64,000 nt of DNA from Streptomyces microflavus (GCF_014650075.1 NZ_BMUG01000003.1:682001-746000), one strand, 5' to 3'; counted from the first letter of the stretch, positions 1 to 8,927 are shown. The notes: generated from the letters alone by a model not told the origin. Numbers and translations: made by a program.

Positions 1-2
1 TG

Positions 3-425
3 CCGCACCAGCTCCTCCAGGCGCTCGGCGGCCGGGTCCCCAGCACCGTCCACGACCTGATCCACCAGGAGCTGGGCCGCAACCGCAGCGCCGGTCTCCT
101 CCGCGAGCGCATCGAACGCCGCTGGAACCTGCGCTGGGCCCACGCGCTCAACGAGAAGGACGAGGACGGCCGTCGCCGCTGGAGCGCCCAGGACATCGCC
201 GAGCAGCTGCTGATGCCCGGCTCCTGCTCCGACCCGCAGTGCGAGGACGGCCACCTCGTCACCACCGACACCCCGTGCACCCGCTGTCGGCAACCGCTGC
301 ACCGCTTCGTCACCTCGGTCGCCGACCACACCGCGACCCCGGAGCACGCCCACGCGGCGGCGGCCCGGATCCGCCGGGCGATGCTGGAGAACCGCTCGCA
401 CAGGAAGCCCCCGCCGCGCGGATAG
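3..425 (+). CDS. C-terminal part of an unidentified protein (5' end outside window)
   Basis: The reading frame is open from base 3 to the TAG at 425, so the start lies before the window; about 140 residues are visible. The visible part is hydrophilic and rich in Arg and Glu. A helical stretch (HQLLQALGGRVPSTVHDLI onward) is followed by a possible metal-binding ribbon: CSDPQC, then CTRC about 20 residues later. A helical, basic tail ends the protein. I do not recognise the family. A DNA-binding protein with a zinc ribbon is one guess and is only inference. The in-frame ATG at 213 is not a likely start, because coding character continues upstream without a break and no ribosome site precedes it. 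Confidence 0.6.
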   Translation, partial: PHQLLQALGGRVPSTVHDLIHQELGRNRSAGLLRERIERRWNLRWAHALNEKDEDGRRRWSAQDIAEQLLMPGSCSDPQCEDGHLVTTDTPCTRCRQPLHRFVTSVADHTATPEHAHAAAARIRRAMLENRSHRKPPPRG

Positions 426-602
426 GCGGGCGGACAGGCGGACAGGGGCGCGGATCGGCGTGTTGCGGGGCGTTGCCGCACGTGGCGCGGTGTTGCGGTG
501 GTGTGTCGCGCCCGCGAAACCTCCTGCTTTCCATGGACACCTCAAGGGGCGCGCCCTAACGTCGGGCGGCGGCGCGACCCCCGTCCGTAACCGAGGAGCC
601 CG

Positions 603-2192
603 ATGCCCCCGCCGTACCGCCGTGCGCTCACCCGCGTCCTGGCCCTGACGCTCGCCGTCGCCTCCGCCACGCTCCTGGGGCCCGTGGCCCCCGCCGTGGC
701 CGACGACATCCCCAGGGCTCCCGGCCACCGCCTGGTCGCCGACTACCAGGGCGCGCCGGCCACCGCCTCTCCCGTTCCCGGGCAGGCGCCCCCGCAACAT
801 CCGTACCTCGCCCCCAACGGCCGCAGCGGCATGCACGCGGACGCTGCGGGCAGCGGCACCCACCCGTACTCCGGGCCGCTCGGCCGGAACCCCGAGGTGG
901 CCAGTGAGAAGATCGCCCCGGTCGGCGGCGAGTGCGCCACCGCCACCTTCGACGCCGCCGGCCGGCTGATCACGGTCTGCGGGACCTTCACCGGCTTCCT
1001 CCTCAAGCTCCTCGACCCGCGCACGCTCGACACGCTCGCCGAGTACAAGCTGCCGCAGCGCTCCTCGACCGTCGAGGCGATCACCACGCTCGACTTCACC
1101 AAGATCTTCAAGGACACCTCGGGCGGCGCCTACTTCTACCTGGACGACCAGGACCGGGTCGTCCTCGCCGACTCCCGTCAGCACGTCCTGCGGATCGCCC
1201 ACCGGCAGAAGGCGGACGGCCGCTGGGCGTTCGTCGTCGAGGACGACTGGGATCTCACCGGTCAGGTCCCGCACGACTGCGTGAGCTGGACCAACCTCTT
1301 CCCCAGCGGCACCTGTGACCCCGTCACCTCCGTGATGCCCGACTGGCAGGGCCGGATCTGGTGGGTCACCCGGCTCGGCCGGGTCGGTACGGTCGACCCG
1401 GAGACCTCCGTCATCCGCTCCGTCCGGCTGGCCGGCGAGGAGATCCAGAACTCCTTCTCCGTGGCCCGGGACGGGGTCTCCATCGTCTCCGACCACGCCC
1501 TGTACAGCTTCACGGCCGACCCCGACGGCACCCCGCGGATCCAGTGGCGCCAGACCTACGACCGGGGCACCGGCACCAAGCCCGGCTCGGTGAACCAGGG
1601 CTCGGGCACCACCCCGGACCTCTTCGGGACCGGTGGGGAGTACGTGGCGATCACCGACAACGCGGACGACCGGATGAACGTCCTCGTCTACCGCCGGGGC
1701 ACGGACGTCCCCGCCGACCGCCGCCTCGTCTGCTCGGTCGCGGTCTTCGGCTCCGGGCGGTCGACCACCGACAACTCCCTCATCAGCTGGGGCGACAGCC
1801 TCGTCGTCGAGAACAACTTCGGCTACGAGAACCCCACCTCCCTGCTGCTCGGCCGCAGTGTCGTCGGCGGTGTCACCCGCATCGACGTGCGGCCCGACGG
1901 CAGCGGCTGCGACACGGTGTGGGAGAGCGCCGTCCGCTCACCCTCCACCGTGCCCAAGCTCTCCACCGCCAACGGGCTGCTCTACTTCTACGAGAAGGAG
2001 CCCAACGTCCTCGGCATCGACGCCTGGTACCTGACCGCGGTCGACTTCCGTACCGGTGAACGCCGCTGGCGCAGACTCACCGGCACCGGACCGGCGTACG
2101 ACAACAACTGGGCGCCCATCACCATCGGCCCCGACGGAACGGCGTACGTAGGGGTCTTCAACGGCATCGTCGCTGTGCGCGACACCGGCTGA
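603..2192 (+). CDS. Secreted protein, probable beta-propeller
   Basis: 529 residues. The ATG at 603 follows GAGGAG by 5 bases. A Sec signal peptide is clear: basic MPPPYRRALTR, a hydrophobic run, and a likely cut after PAVA near residue 34. The mature part contains repeated short blade-like segments (TATFDAAGRLITVCG; QGRIWWVTRLGRVGTVDP; GPDGTAYVGVFNGIVAV), typical of PQQ/NHL-like propellers, and several paired cysteines fitting extracellular folding. No catalytic motif is visible, so substrate and role are unknown. It stands alone; the flanking genes do not look functionally linked. Confidence 0.75.
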   Translation: MPPPYRRALTRVLALTLAVASATLLGPVAPAVADDIPRAPGHRLVADYQGAPATASPVPGQAPPQHPYLAPNGRSGMHADAAGSGTHPYSGPLGRNPEVASEKIAPVGGECATATFDAAGRLITVCGTFTGFLLKLLDPRTLDTLAEYKLPQRSSTVEAITTLDFTKIFKDTSGGAYFYLDDQDRVVLADSRQHVLRIAHRQKADGRWAFVVEDDWDLTGQVPHDCVSWTNLFPSGTCDPVTSVMPDWQGRIWWVTRLGRVGTVDPETSVIRSVRLAGEEIQNSFSVARDGVSIVSDHALYSFTADPDGTPRIQWRQTYDRGTGTKPGSVNQGSGTTPDLFGTGGEYVAITDNADDRMNVLVYRRGTDVPADRRLVCSVAVFGSGRSTTDNSLISWGDSLVVENNFGYENPTSLLLGRSVVGGVTRIDVRPDGSGCDTVWESAVRSPSTVPKLSTANGLLYFYEKEPNVLGIDAWYLTAVDFRTGERRWRRLTGTGPAYDNNWAPITIGPDGTAYVGVFNGIVAVRDTG

Positions 2193-2275
2193 GGCGCCGA
2201 GGAGCACGCCGGCGGAGCACGGAAGTGCACTCCACCGCACGTGGCGACCGGCGCGCACGCCCTATGCTCGCGGCC

Positions 2276-2656
2276 ATGGAGCAACGGGAAGTCGTGAAGC
2301 GCGTGATCGGCATCCTCACAGAGGCGCGCGAAATGCAGCGCCTGCTGGAGGCGGACCTCGAACGGGAAGACCTGGATGCGGGAGCGGGCGCCGTCACCGC
2401 CCTGCTGAACGAGACGATGCCCCACATCGCCATCCCCGACGATTTCTCCGTCGAGGAGGTGGTGACCGTGGTCGGGCGCGAGGTCGGCGGCGCGGTCGAG
2501 CAACTGGTGAGCGCCTTCACCCTCGCCTTCACCATGCTGGCGCAGGTGCACGACTCGGGGCAGACGGACGTCTCCTCGGCCGATGTCCTCCAGGACCTCG
2601 CGCTGCGGGTCGAGGCCGGCGGCCCCGAGGACGAGGACGAGGGCCCGGTGCTCTAG
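2276..2656 (+). CDS. Conserved-looking acidic protein of unknown function
   Basis: 126 residues if started at the ATG at 2276; an in-frame ATG at 2264 is an equal alternative, since neither has a good ribosome site. The protein is predicted mostly helical and ends in an acidic tail (GGPEDEDEGPVL). A central segment, about residues 45-95, is hydrophobic enough for a buried helical bundle (VEQLVSAFTLAFTMLAQVH) but not a clear membrane span. I do not recognise the family. Codon bias agrees with a real gene. Confidence 0.6.
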   Translation: MEQREVVKRVIGILTEAREMQRLLEADLEREDLDAGAGAVTALLNETMPHIAIPDDFSVEEVVTVVGREVGGAVEQLVSAFTLAFTMLAQVHDSGQTDVSSADVLQDLALRVEAGGPEDEDEGPVL

Positions 2657-2745
2657 AACCCGTGGCGGCGGCCTCCTGCGTTCTCCGGTGTGCGTAGGCA
2701 TAGTGGAGGGAGAAGCGTGAATCTCCTCGCGGTACGGAGGCAGCT

Positions 2746-2925
2746 GTGGGTAAGGGCACCGACATGGCCCGCGCGAAGGCGCGAAGGCTGAAAGGCATGA
2801 AGAAGGAGTCGGACGGCATCGCCCTCGGCGACGAGCGGATGAAGGCCGAAGGAAGGCAGGAGCAGGACGCGGCCCGTCGGCAGGAGGAGCGGGCACGCGC
2901 ACTGCGGGAGGCCTCCGACCGCTGA
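2746..2925 (+). CDS. CsbD-like small stress protein
   Basis: 59 residues from a GTG at 2746, with GGAGG at 2736-2740 giving a 5-base spacer. The protein is highly charged and helical. The core pattern LKGMKKESDGIALGDERMKAEGR resembles the CsbD family (K-x-K-G-x-x-K-E ... G-D/N-E-R-x-x-A-E-G), small general-stress proteins of unclear mechanism. It is followed by a good terminator hairpin. The family assignment is by eye and moderately sure; that this is a gene is better supported. Confidence 0.6.
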   Translation: MGKGTDMARAKARRLKGMKKESDGIALGDERMKAEGRQEQDAARRQEERARALREASDR

Positions 2926-2933
2926 GGCGGTGG

Positions 2934-2975
2934 GGCGCCCGTACCGTCGCGTTCAGCGCGTATGGTACGGGCGCC
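2934..2975. terminator. Hairpin terminator between convergent genes
   Basis: A 12-bp perfect stem (arms 2934-2945 and 2964-2975, GGCGCCCGTACC and its complement) with an 18-base loop lies between the CsbD-like gene and the convergent DNA glycosylase gene, so it may serve both strands. Confidence 0.65.
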
Positions 2976-3088
2976 TCTCGCTGTGGTGACGGCGTGCCCC
3001 ACGCCGTGGTGGCGGGGCGCCTTCGCCGTGGTGGCGGCGGGGTGGGAACCGCCCGTCCGGGCACGCGCCGCCGGGGGCGGCCCGCCCG

Positions 3089-3757
3089 TCAGCGTTCCCG
3101 CGCCGCTTCCCTGACCGCGTCCACGACGTCCTTGTCCAGGGCCGCCCGCACGAGCGCGGCCGCGAACCGTGCGTCGTCGTGCCCCCGCGCCGCCCGGGCC
3201 AGCGCGGCGGGGGAGGTGGGCAGGCCCAGGCGCTCGGCCCCCTGCAGCCCCTTCGCCCCCACCCAGGGGCCGGTCTCCGGCCAGAGGGACTGCACCTCGC
3301 GTACGAAGATGTCGGCGCCGGCCGGTCCGATGCCCGGGACCCGCCGGAGCCCTTGCAGCAGCCGGTCCCGGTCGCCGTCGACCTCCTCGCGCAGCCGGCG
3401 CAGATCGCCGCGCCAGGTGTCCAGGACGAGCTGTGCACCCTCGCCGAGCTGGGTGGCGGTGCGCTCGTCGTAGCGCCGGTAGTGGCCTTCACCCAGCGCG
3501 TCCACCCGCTGCTGCCAGGTCGCGTCCACCATCCGGCGCGGGGTGCTCATGCCATGGCCGAAAAGGGCCCGGGCGGCCGCGACGGCGACCGAGGCGCGGA
3601 TGCGGGCGGACAGCAGGAGGCTCAGCACCAGAAGCTGGTAGAGGGGCTGCGGAGTGTCCTTGAGCCGGATGCCCGCCTCCTCCGCGTACGTCCGGCCGCA
3701 CTCCTCCACCAGCGCGCCGGCGATCCGGTGCGCCGAGGGCGCGCCCCTCCCGCTCAT
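3089..3757 (-). CDS. HhH-GPD family DNA glycosylase (endonuclease III-like)
   Basis: 222 residues, started at the ATG at 3757. The middle and C-terminal parts fit the helix-hairpin-helix glycosylase superfamily: LYQLLVLSLLLSARIRASVAVAAARALF resembles the N-terminal helical part of Nth-like proteins, and the LRRVPGIGPAGADIFVRE stretch is the HhH with the PGIGPxxA hairpin. The family's catalytic Lys is not evident and no C-terminal four-Cys cluster is present, so this is a degenerate Nth relative seen in actinomycetes. Its start overlaps the stop of the upstream small membrane protein by 4 bases, so the two are translationally coupled. Confidence 0.75.
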   Translation of the reverse strand: MSGRGAPSAHRIAGALVEECGRTYAEEAGIRLKDTPQPLYQLLVLSLLLSARIRASVAVAAARALFGHGMSTPRRMVDATWQQRVDALGEGHYRRYDERTATQLGEGAQLVLDTWRGDLRRLREEVDGDRDRLLQGLRRVPGIGPAGADIFVREVQSLWPETGPWVGAKGLQGAERLGLPTSPAALARAARGHDDARFAAALVRAALDKDVVDAVREAARER

Positions 3758-3936
3758 GCCAGACCGAAGACCCGCGCGGCGAAGAACCCGGCGAACAGCA
3801 CCGCGCCCAGCACGATCAGGCCGATCCACACGGCCGGGTGCTCCCAGACACCACCGTCCGGGCGCTCCTCGTGGGCGTCGCCGATCGAGCCCTCGGCGGG
3901 GGGCGTCTCTCCAGGGGGATTCAGCAGAACAGCCAT
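3754..3936 (-). CDS. Small single-span membrane protein
   Basis: 60 residues. A polar N-terminal half rich in Pro, Glu and Asp precedes one transmembrane helix (VWIGLIVLGAVLFAGFFAA, about residues 36-55). It overlaps the start of the glycosylase gene by 4 bases and forms a two-gene unit with it. No family recognised. An inner-membrane micro-protein is the safest description. Confidence 0.65.
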   Translation of the reverse strand: MAVLLNPPGETPPAEGSIGDAHEERPDGGVWEHPAVWIGLIVLGAVLFAGFFAARVFGLA

Positions 3937-4072
3937 GGCTCCAGAGTCCCTCCGTCCGGGCCCCGGCGCACGCCGTACAGGCGGGCCCCGGCCCCGCCAC
4001 CGGTACAGGGCCGTACGGAGGCACCCCGGGGGTGGAGCGCTGCGGACGGGGAAAAGGGGGCACCGTCAAGGA

Positions 4073-5278
4073 ATGCCCGCAGTTTCCGCGCCCGTCATCA
4101 AGCTCGTGCAGCGCACCACCGAACCCGCGGGGGTACAGACGCTGCGCTCGACCGCGGCCGCGGTCATCGCCTACTCCGTGGCCGTCTGGGCCCTGCCCGA
4201 ACCGGCTCCGCTGACCGCGCCCCTCACCGCGCTCCTCGTCGTCCAGGTGACCCTCTACGCCACCCTCACCACCGGCATCCGCCGGGTGAACTCCGTCGTC
4301 GTCGGCGTGCTCATCGCCATCGCCTTCAGCTCCCTGGTGGGGCTGAGCTGGTGGAGCCTCGGACTGACCATCTTCACCTCGCTGATGATCGGGCGACTGG
4401 TGCGGGTCAACGAGTTCGTCCCCGAGGTGGCGATCAGCGCGATGCTCGTGCTCGGCGTCTCCCAGGTCGCCGACACCGCCTGGGACCGGGTCTGGGAGAC
4501 GCTCATCGGGGCGGTGGTGGGGCTGCTGTTCAACCTGCTCCTCGCCCCGCCCGTCTGGGTCAGGTCGGCCGGTGTCTCCATCGACTCCCTGGCCACCCGG
4601 ATGGGCACGATGCTCCGCAGCATGGGCGAGGAGGTGGTGGGGAACAACCCCGTCTCCCGGGCGGCGGCCCGGCTGCACGAGGCCCGCAAGCTCGACCACG
4701 ACATCGTCGAGGTCGACGCGTCCCTCCGGCAGGCGGAGGAAAGTCTCACCCTCAACCCCAGGGTGAGACAGGGGCTGCTCCACCGGGTGGTCCTGCGTAC
4801 CGGGCTCGACACCCTGGAGATCTGCGCGGTCGTGCTGCGCGTCCTGTCCCGGACGCTCACGGACCTGGCGAAGGCCCGCACCGAGGAGACGCTGTTCCCG
4901 GCCGATGTGGCGGCTCTGCTCCAGGAACTCTTCGGCCAGCTCGCCGAGGCCGTCGAGAGCTTCGCCGAACTGGTCACCACCTCGCTCGCCGCCGACGGCG
5001 AGGCGGCGGAGGACCGGCTCGCCGAGGCGCTCGCCCGCAGCCGAGCCACCCGTGACCGGGTGGCCGACCTGCTCCTGGAGGACGTCCAGGAGCATCCGCG
5101 CCAGTGGCAGCTGCACGGGGCGCTGCTCGCCGAGATCGACCGGGTGCTGGCCGAGCTCGACATCGACGAACGGACGAAGCGGCTGGGCGAGGAGCTGGAC
5201 CGGCGCTCCGCCGAAGCCCACGAACGCCACCCCCGGCTGCGTTCGCTGATCCGGCGCCTGAGCCGGGTCACCACGTGA
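4073..5278 (+). CDS. FUSC-family / aromatic-acid-exporter-like membrane protein
   Basis: 401 residues from the ATG at 4073 (AAGGA just upstream, tight spacing). The first ~165 residues hold about five to six transmembrane helices (VIAYSVAVWAL; LTALLVVQVTLYATL; VVVGVLIAIAFSSLVGL; VAISAMLVLGVSQV; LIGAVVGLLFNLLLAPPVWV), the half-unit seen in FUSC/ArAE proteins such as AaeB. The remaining ~230 residues are a soluble helical domain, probably coiled coil (TDLAKARTEETLF; ERTKRLGEELDRRSAEA). Such proteins are thought to export aromatic acids or similar small acids; substrate unknown here. It runs divergently from the glycosylase pair. Confidence 0.8.
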   Translation: MPAVSAPVIKLVQRTTEPAGVQTLRSTAAAVIAYSVAVWALPEPAPLTAPLTALLVVQVTLYATLTTGIRRVNSVVVGVLIAIAFSSLVGLSWWSLGLTIFTSLMIGRLVRVNEFVPEVAISAMLVLGVSQVADTAWDRVWETLIGAVVGLLFNLLLAPPVWVRSAGVSIDSLATRMGTMLRSMGEEVVGNNPVSRAAARLHEARKLDHDIVEVDASLRQAEESLTLNPRVRQGLLHRVVLRTGLDTLEICAVVLRVLSRTLTDLAKARTEETLFPADVAALLQELFGQLAEAVESFAELVTTSLAADGEAAEDRLAEALARSRATRDRVADLLLEDVQEHPRQWQLHGALLAEIDRVLAELDIDERTKRLGEELDRRSAEAHERHPRLRSLIRRLSRVTT

Positions 5279-5410
5279 CACCTCGCCGGCGGGGTGCGCG
5301 GGATGCGGAAGTGTGCGGTCGCTGGTTCGCTGGGGGCAGTGGTCCCTTTTGCCCAGGATGTGCCCGGGAATGTGCCCGGGAATGCCCGAGGATTTCCCCG
5401 AGGAGTGGTG

Positions 5411-5602
5411 ATGAGCGGTTCGAACGAGCCCGCCGACCTGGCGCGGCAGATGCGTGAGAAGGCCCAGCAGCTCGCCGAGGCCGCGGAACGCGCGACAGAC
5501 CCGCAGGAACGGGAGCGGCTGGAGAAGAAGTCCCGGACGATCCGGGACCGGAGCGAGCAGCAGAGCGGGATGGCAGCCGGAGACGTCTACCCCCAGAAGT
5601 GA
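5411..5602 (+). CDS. DUF6381-type small hydrophilic protein
   Basis: 63 residues, ATG at 5411 with GAGGAG about 6 bases upstream. The sequence is helical and charged (QMREKAQQLAEAAERATDPQ, then ERERLEKKSRTIRDRSEQQSG) and ends MAAGDVYPQK. The pattern, including the terminal AAGD-Y-P, matches what I know as the Streptomyces DUF6381 family. Function unknown. A strong hairpin follows. Confidence 0.7.
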   Translation: MSGSNEPADLARQMREKAQQLAEAAERATDPQERERLEKKSRTIRDRSEQQSGMAAGDVYPQK

Positions 5603-5646
5603 GCAAGCGGCATCGGCCCCTGCGGCTGCTGAACGGTCACCCTTGC

Positions 5647-5688
5647 GGCTGCTGGAGTGGACGGGTCACCCCGCCCACTCCAGCAGCC
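5647..5688. terminator. Shared terminator hairpin overlapping a coding end
   Basis: A 14-bp perfect stem (GGCTGCTGGAGTGG at 5647-5660 with its complement at 5675-5688) separates the plus-strand DUF6381 gene from the convergent PHP gene. The right arm lies inside the last codons of the PHP gene (its stop is at 5666-5668), so it can act as a terminator for the plus gene and encodes the end of the minus gene. Confidence 0.65.
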
Positions 5689-6673
5689 GTTCCAGCGGCC
5701 AGGCCGTCACCACCCCGTCCGCCGGTACGCCGCACTCCTCGGCCCGCGCGCAGCCGTCGATCTGCCAGTCCAGCTGGCCGGGAGCGTGCGCGTCGGTGTC
5801 GATCGCGAAGAGGGTGCCCGCCTCGACGGCCTTGCGGAGCAGGCGGCGCGGCGGGTCCAGCCGCTCCGGCCGGCAGTTGATCTCCACCGCCGTCCCCGCC
5901 TCGGCACACGCCGCGAAGACCCGGTCCGCGTCGAACTGCGACTGCGGTCTGCCGCGCCCCGACAGCAGACGGCCCGTGCAGTGCCCCAGCACGTTCGCCT
6001 GCGGATGGCGTACGGCGGCCTCCAGCCGCCGCGTCATCGGCGCCGGGTCCATCCGCAGCTTGGAGTGGACGGAGACCACCACCACGTCCAGCTGCTCCAG
6101 CAGCTCCGGCTCCTGGTCCAGCGAACCGTCCGGCAGGATGTCGCACTCGATCCCCGTCAGCAGCCGGAACGGTGCCCACTCCTCGTTGAGCCGCGCCACC
6201 ACCGCCAGCTGCTCCCTGAGCCGCTCGGGTGACAGACCACCGGCCACCGTCAGCCGGGGCGAATGGTCGGTGAGCACCGCCCACTCGTGTCCCAGCTCCG
6301 CCGCCGTCCGGCCCATCTCCTCGATCGGGCTGCCGCCGTCCGACCAGTCGGAGTGGAGGTGGCAGTCGCCCCGCAAACGGGACAGCAGCTCCCGGCCCTG
6401 CTCGGGTGCGGGCTCGGCCGAGGCCTCCTCCTCCAACCGCTCCAGATAGCCGGGAACCTCACCCGCCAGGGCCTCCCGGATCACCTGAGCCGTGCGGGGC
6501 CCGATCCCGGAGACCCGCTCCAGGGTCCCTGCGGCCACCCGCTCGGCCGCCTCCCCGGGGGCCATCGCGGTCACGACCTCGGCGGCCGTCCGGAAGGCCT
6601 TCACCCGGTAGGTGGCGGCCTGCGAGCGTTCCAGCAGGAACGCGATACGCCGCAGAGCGGTGACGGGGTCCAT
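5666..6673 (-). CDS. PHP-domain phosphoesterase with PolX-like helix-hairpin-helix domain
   Basis: 335 residues from the ATG at 6673, which follows GGAGG by 5 bases. Residues 1-80 form a Pol-beta-like 8-kDa/HhH region (MDPVTALRRIAFLLERS; LERVSGIGPRTAQVI). The C-terminal ~235 residues are a PHP domain with its metal ligands: DCHLHSDWSDGG, LTDHSPRL, GIECDIL, SVHSKLRM, HCTGRL and AIDTDAHAPG. Bacterial family X polymerases have HhH, palm and PHP domains; the palm is absent here, so this is a stand-alone HhH-PHP protein of the kind annotated as PHP domain protein. Likely DNA end or phosphate-ester processing; true substrate unknown. Confidence 0.85.
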   Translation of the reverse strand: MDPVTALRRIAFLLERSQAATYRVKAFRTAAEVVTAMAPGEAAERVAAGTLERVSGIGPRTAQVIREALAGEVPGYLERLEEEASAEPAPEQGRELLSRLRGDCHLHSDWSDGGSPIEEMGRTAAELGHEWAVLTDHSPRLTVAGGLSPERLREQLAVVARLNEEWAPFRLLTGIECDILPDGSLDQEPELLEQLDVVVVSVHSKLRMDPAPMTRRLEAAVRHPQANVLGHCTGRLLSGRGRPQSQFDADRVFAACAEAGTAVEINCRPERLDPPRRLLRKAVEAGTLFAIDTDAHAPGQLDWQIDGCARAEECGVPADGVVTAWPLERLLEWAG

Positions 6674-6807
6674 CAGCACCTCCGGAGGGGAGCGTCGGCC
6701 GCCCCGCAGATCACCCGTCGGGGGCCGCCTGTCACCAGGATGGCCGCAGCGGCGCCGGGACGGCCACCGCACCGCCCCTCACCCGGGACCGGGCGACCCA
6801 CCGGCCC

Positions 6808-8076
6808 CTACGGCTCCGCCACCCAGCGCCGGGTCACGAAGTCGTAGTCGTGCACGGGACGCCCCGGCGCCCCGCTCGTACGGAACGGGCGCCCGTCGTC
6901 GTCGATCCGTACCGTGCCGGACCGGCCCCCGCTGCTCCACCGCAGCTCCGCGACCCAGCCGCAGTCGCAGCGGGCCGCACGCCCGGTGACCAGGAAGACC
7001 TCCGGGTCCGAGGCCGAGACGCGGTACGGGAAGGAGACCGCCGGGATCGGCTCACCCGTGTCGTTGCCCGGGACGGACCGGGCCACGGGGCGCTCCACGT
7101 CGAGATCGACGTCGAACATCCGCGGGGTCAGCGCCCCGCCGCACCCGGAGCTCATCCGGTGGACCCGCCCCTCGGCGGGCTCCCGCCGCTCCACCACCCG
7201 GATCCGGAGAGCTTCGAGGACGACCGCCCGCTCGTCGGTGCCCTGGAGGGTGATGCGTACGCCGGTCTCGCCCGCGTGCACCGCGCCGAGCGCCGTCGCC
7301 CAGGACTCCGCGTCGGCCTCGGCCGGTGGCGGCGGGACAGCTGCCGGGGGTCCGCCCACGAGGTAGGTGTGGCCGCAGCCGTACTTCCAGACGTGGTCGT
7401 CACTCGTCCAGGTGAAGGGAGGAGCCGAGGGCCGTGCCACCGGTGGCTGCCGCTCGGGGCGCTGCTGCTGCCGTGAGGGGCCGGCGGAGGCCGCGACCAG
7501 GACGAGCGCCAGGGCGGCGACGGTACAGACGGCGAGCGCCTGCACCCACCGGCGTACGGAGGGGGAGCGGGGTGCGTGAGCCGGCGGCCCACCCGCGTAC
7601 GCGGAACTGTCCTCCTCGCGGTGCACGGCAGCGGCGGCGGGCGGTACGGAGCCGCTGGGGGCCCGCGTACCCGTCGGCGTGCCCCGGCTTCCCCTCGCCG
7701 CCGCGTCTGCCCCCGCCTCGGTCACCGCGCCTGCGTCTGCCCCCGCCGCCGCGTCTTCCCCCACCCCGGCGGCCGGGGCCCCTGCCATCCCCGCCTCCTG
7801 CCGTTCGACCCGCTCCGCGTCCGCCCGCAGCCACAGGCGGTGCAGTGCTTCCCGCTCCTCTCCCGGGCGGCCGCACAGCCGGGCCAGCCGCTCCACCGGC
7901 GCGAACTCCGCCGGTACGGTCTGCCCGGTGCAGTACCGGTGGAGCGTGGAGCCGCTGACTCCGATCCGGCGGGCGAGGGAGGCGTACGTCCGGCCCGAAC
8001 CCTCCCGCAGCTCCCGCAGCCGCTCCGCCAGCGCCTCCCGTGCGGACCCCTCGCCCGTTCCCCGCTCGCCCAACAC
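6808..8076 (-). CDS. XRE-type transcriptional regulator with one transmembrane span
   Basis: 422 residues from a GTG at 8076 that follows GGAGG by 8 bases; this site decides the start. Residues about 12-65 are a helix-turn-helix (YASLARRIGVSGSTLHRYC). An Ala/Pro/Gly-rich linker leads to one transmembrane helix at about residues 185-200 (QALAVCTVAALALVLVAAS). The C-terminal ~220 residues should be outside the cell; they carry cysteines (YGCGHTYLV, SSGCGG, CDCGW) and resemble a sensor or carbohydrate-contact module, function unknown. The layout (cytoplasmic HTH, membrane span, extracellular domain) is common in streptomycetes and suggests direct signal-to-DNA control. Confidence 0.8.
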   Translation of the reverse strand: MLGERGTGEGSAREALAERLRELREGSGRTYASLARRIGVSGSTLHRYCTGQTVPAEFAPVERLARLCGRPGEEREALHRLWLRADAERVERQEAGMAGAPAAGVGEDAAAGADAGAVTEAGADAAARGSRGTPTGTRAPSGSVPPAAAAVHREEDSSAYAGGPPAHAPRSPSVRRWVQALAVCTVAALALVLVAASAGPSRQQQRPERQPPVARPSAPPFTWTSDDHVWKYGCGHTYLVGGPPAAVPPPPAEADAESWATALGAVHAGETGVRITLQGTDERAVVLEALRIRVVERREPAEGRVHRMSSGCGGALTPRMFDVDLDVERPVARSVPGNDTGEPIPAVSFPYRVSASDPEVFLVTGRAARCDCGWVAELRWSSGGRSGTVRIDDDGRPFRTSGAPGRPVHDYDFVTRRWVAEP

Positions 8077-8262
8077 CCGCTCGACCTCCCGCGGCCGTCC
8101 CAGGGGGCGTTCCACCCCACCGGAAACACCCACGTCACCGGGGGTGGGACGGTTCCGTGCCGGCCGGAACCCGTGTCGTTCTTGTCCCCGCCGGGACGCC
8201 CGCCGCAGTCTGGTGCCGTTCCGCCGACCGACTGCTCGACCATCTGAACGGGGAGTTCCACC

Positions 8263-8877
8263 ATGCGCACCACCCGCACGATCCGCACCGCACTCCTGAC
8301 CGCCGCGGCCGCGGGCCTGGCCGTCACCGCACTGTCCACGGCACCCGCCTCGGCGGCCCCCGTCGCGCCGAAGTTCCTCTCGGCCGGGCAGTGGCCCGCC
8401 TCCCTCACCCCCTGGACCGCCGGCCCGGTGCAGAAGGGGCTGCCCGAGGACGGTTCCGCCTGCACGGCGGGAACCACCCCGGCCGCTGGGACCCGCCACC
8501 GGGACTTCCGCACCGAGCTGGACACCGGGGCCCGCCAGACGATCACCGTCGCGCCCACCACCGCCAAGGCCAAGGCGCTCGCCGCCGAGCTGCGGACCGC
8601 GCTGGCGACCTGCCTGGACCGGCTGAAGGAGCAGGAGCCCGGCCTTGAGGGCGTCAGCCGGTACCACGGCCGGGTGAACGTGGAGGAGGGCGCGCACGTC
8701 TACAGCATCGACACGTCCTACCCGGAGGTCGGCTCCACCGACATCGGCCTCCACTCCGTCGGCCGGGACGGCCGCACGGTGACCGTCCTGGAGTGGGGAC
8801 AGCTGGGTGACCTGGACGGCGCCCCGCTGAAGGGATTCAGGAAGACCACCGGCACCGCCGTCGCCAAGCTGCACTGA
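8263..8877 (+). CDS. Secreted protein, PknH-like sensor-domain type
   Basis: 204 residues with a Sec signal peptide (MRTTRTIRTALLTAAAAGLA; cut probable after ASA near residue 32). The mature protein has two cysteines (about residues 67 and 112) that could form a disulfide, and the pattern RTALATCLDRLKEQ... VYSIDTSYPEVGSTDIGLHSVGRDGRTVTVLEWGQ, similar to extracellular PknH-like sensor domains. It is divergent from the membrane-anchored regulator, so the two could be partners; that is inference. An 18-bp terminator follows. Confidence 0.7.
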   Translation: MRTTRTIRTALLTAAAAGLAVTALSTAPASAAPVAPKFLSAGQWPASLTPWTAGPVQKGLPEDGSACTAGTTPAAGTRHRDFRTELDTGARQTITVAPTTAKAKALAAELRTALATCLDRLKEQEPGLEGVSRYHGRVNVEEGAHVYSIDTSYPEVGSTDIGLHSVGRDGRTVTVLEWGQLGDLDGAPLKGFRKTTGTAVAKLH

Positions 8878-8882
8878 GACCG

Positions 8883-8927
8883 CGTCGGCGGACCGGCCGG
8901 CACGGGGTTCCGGCCGGTCCGCCGACG
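8883..8927 (+). terminator. Strong hairpin terminator
   Basis: An 18-bp perfect stem (arms 8883-8900 and 8910-8927) with a 9-base loop lies directly after the secreted-protein gene. Confidence 0.85.

Noticed and set aside
3089..5281. 730-residue open frame on the minus strand across the glycosylase and FUSC genes
   Set aside because: Only its last third matches a protein family (the glycosylase, from 3757). The rest is the mirror of the FUSC gene caused by GC bias, with low-complexity Asp/Gly/His/Arg composition.
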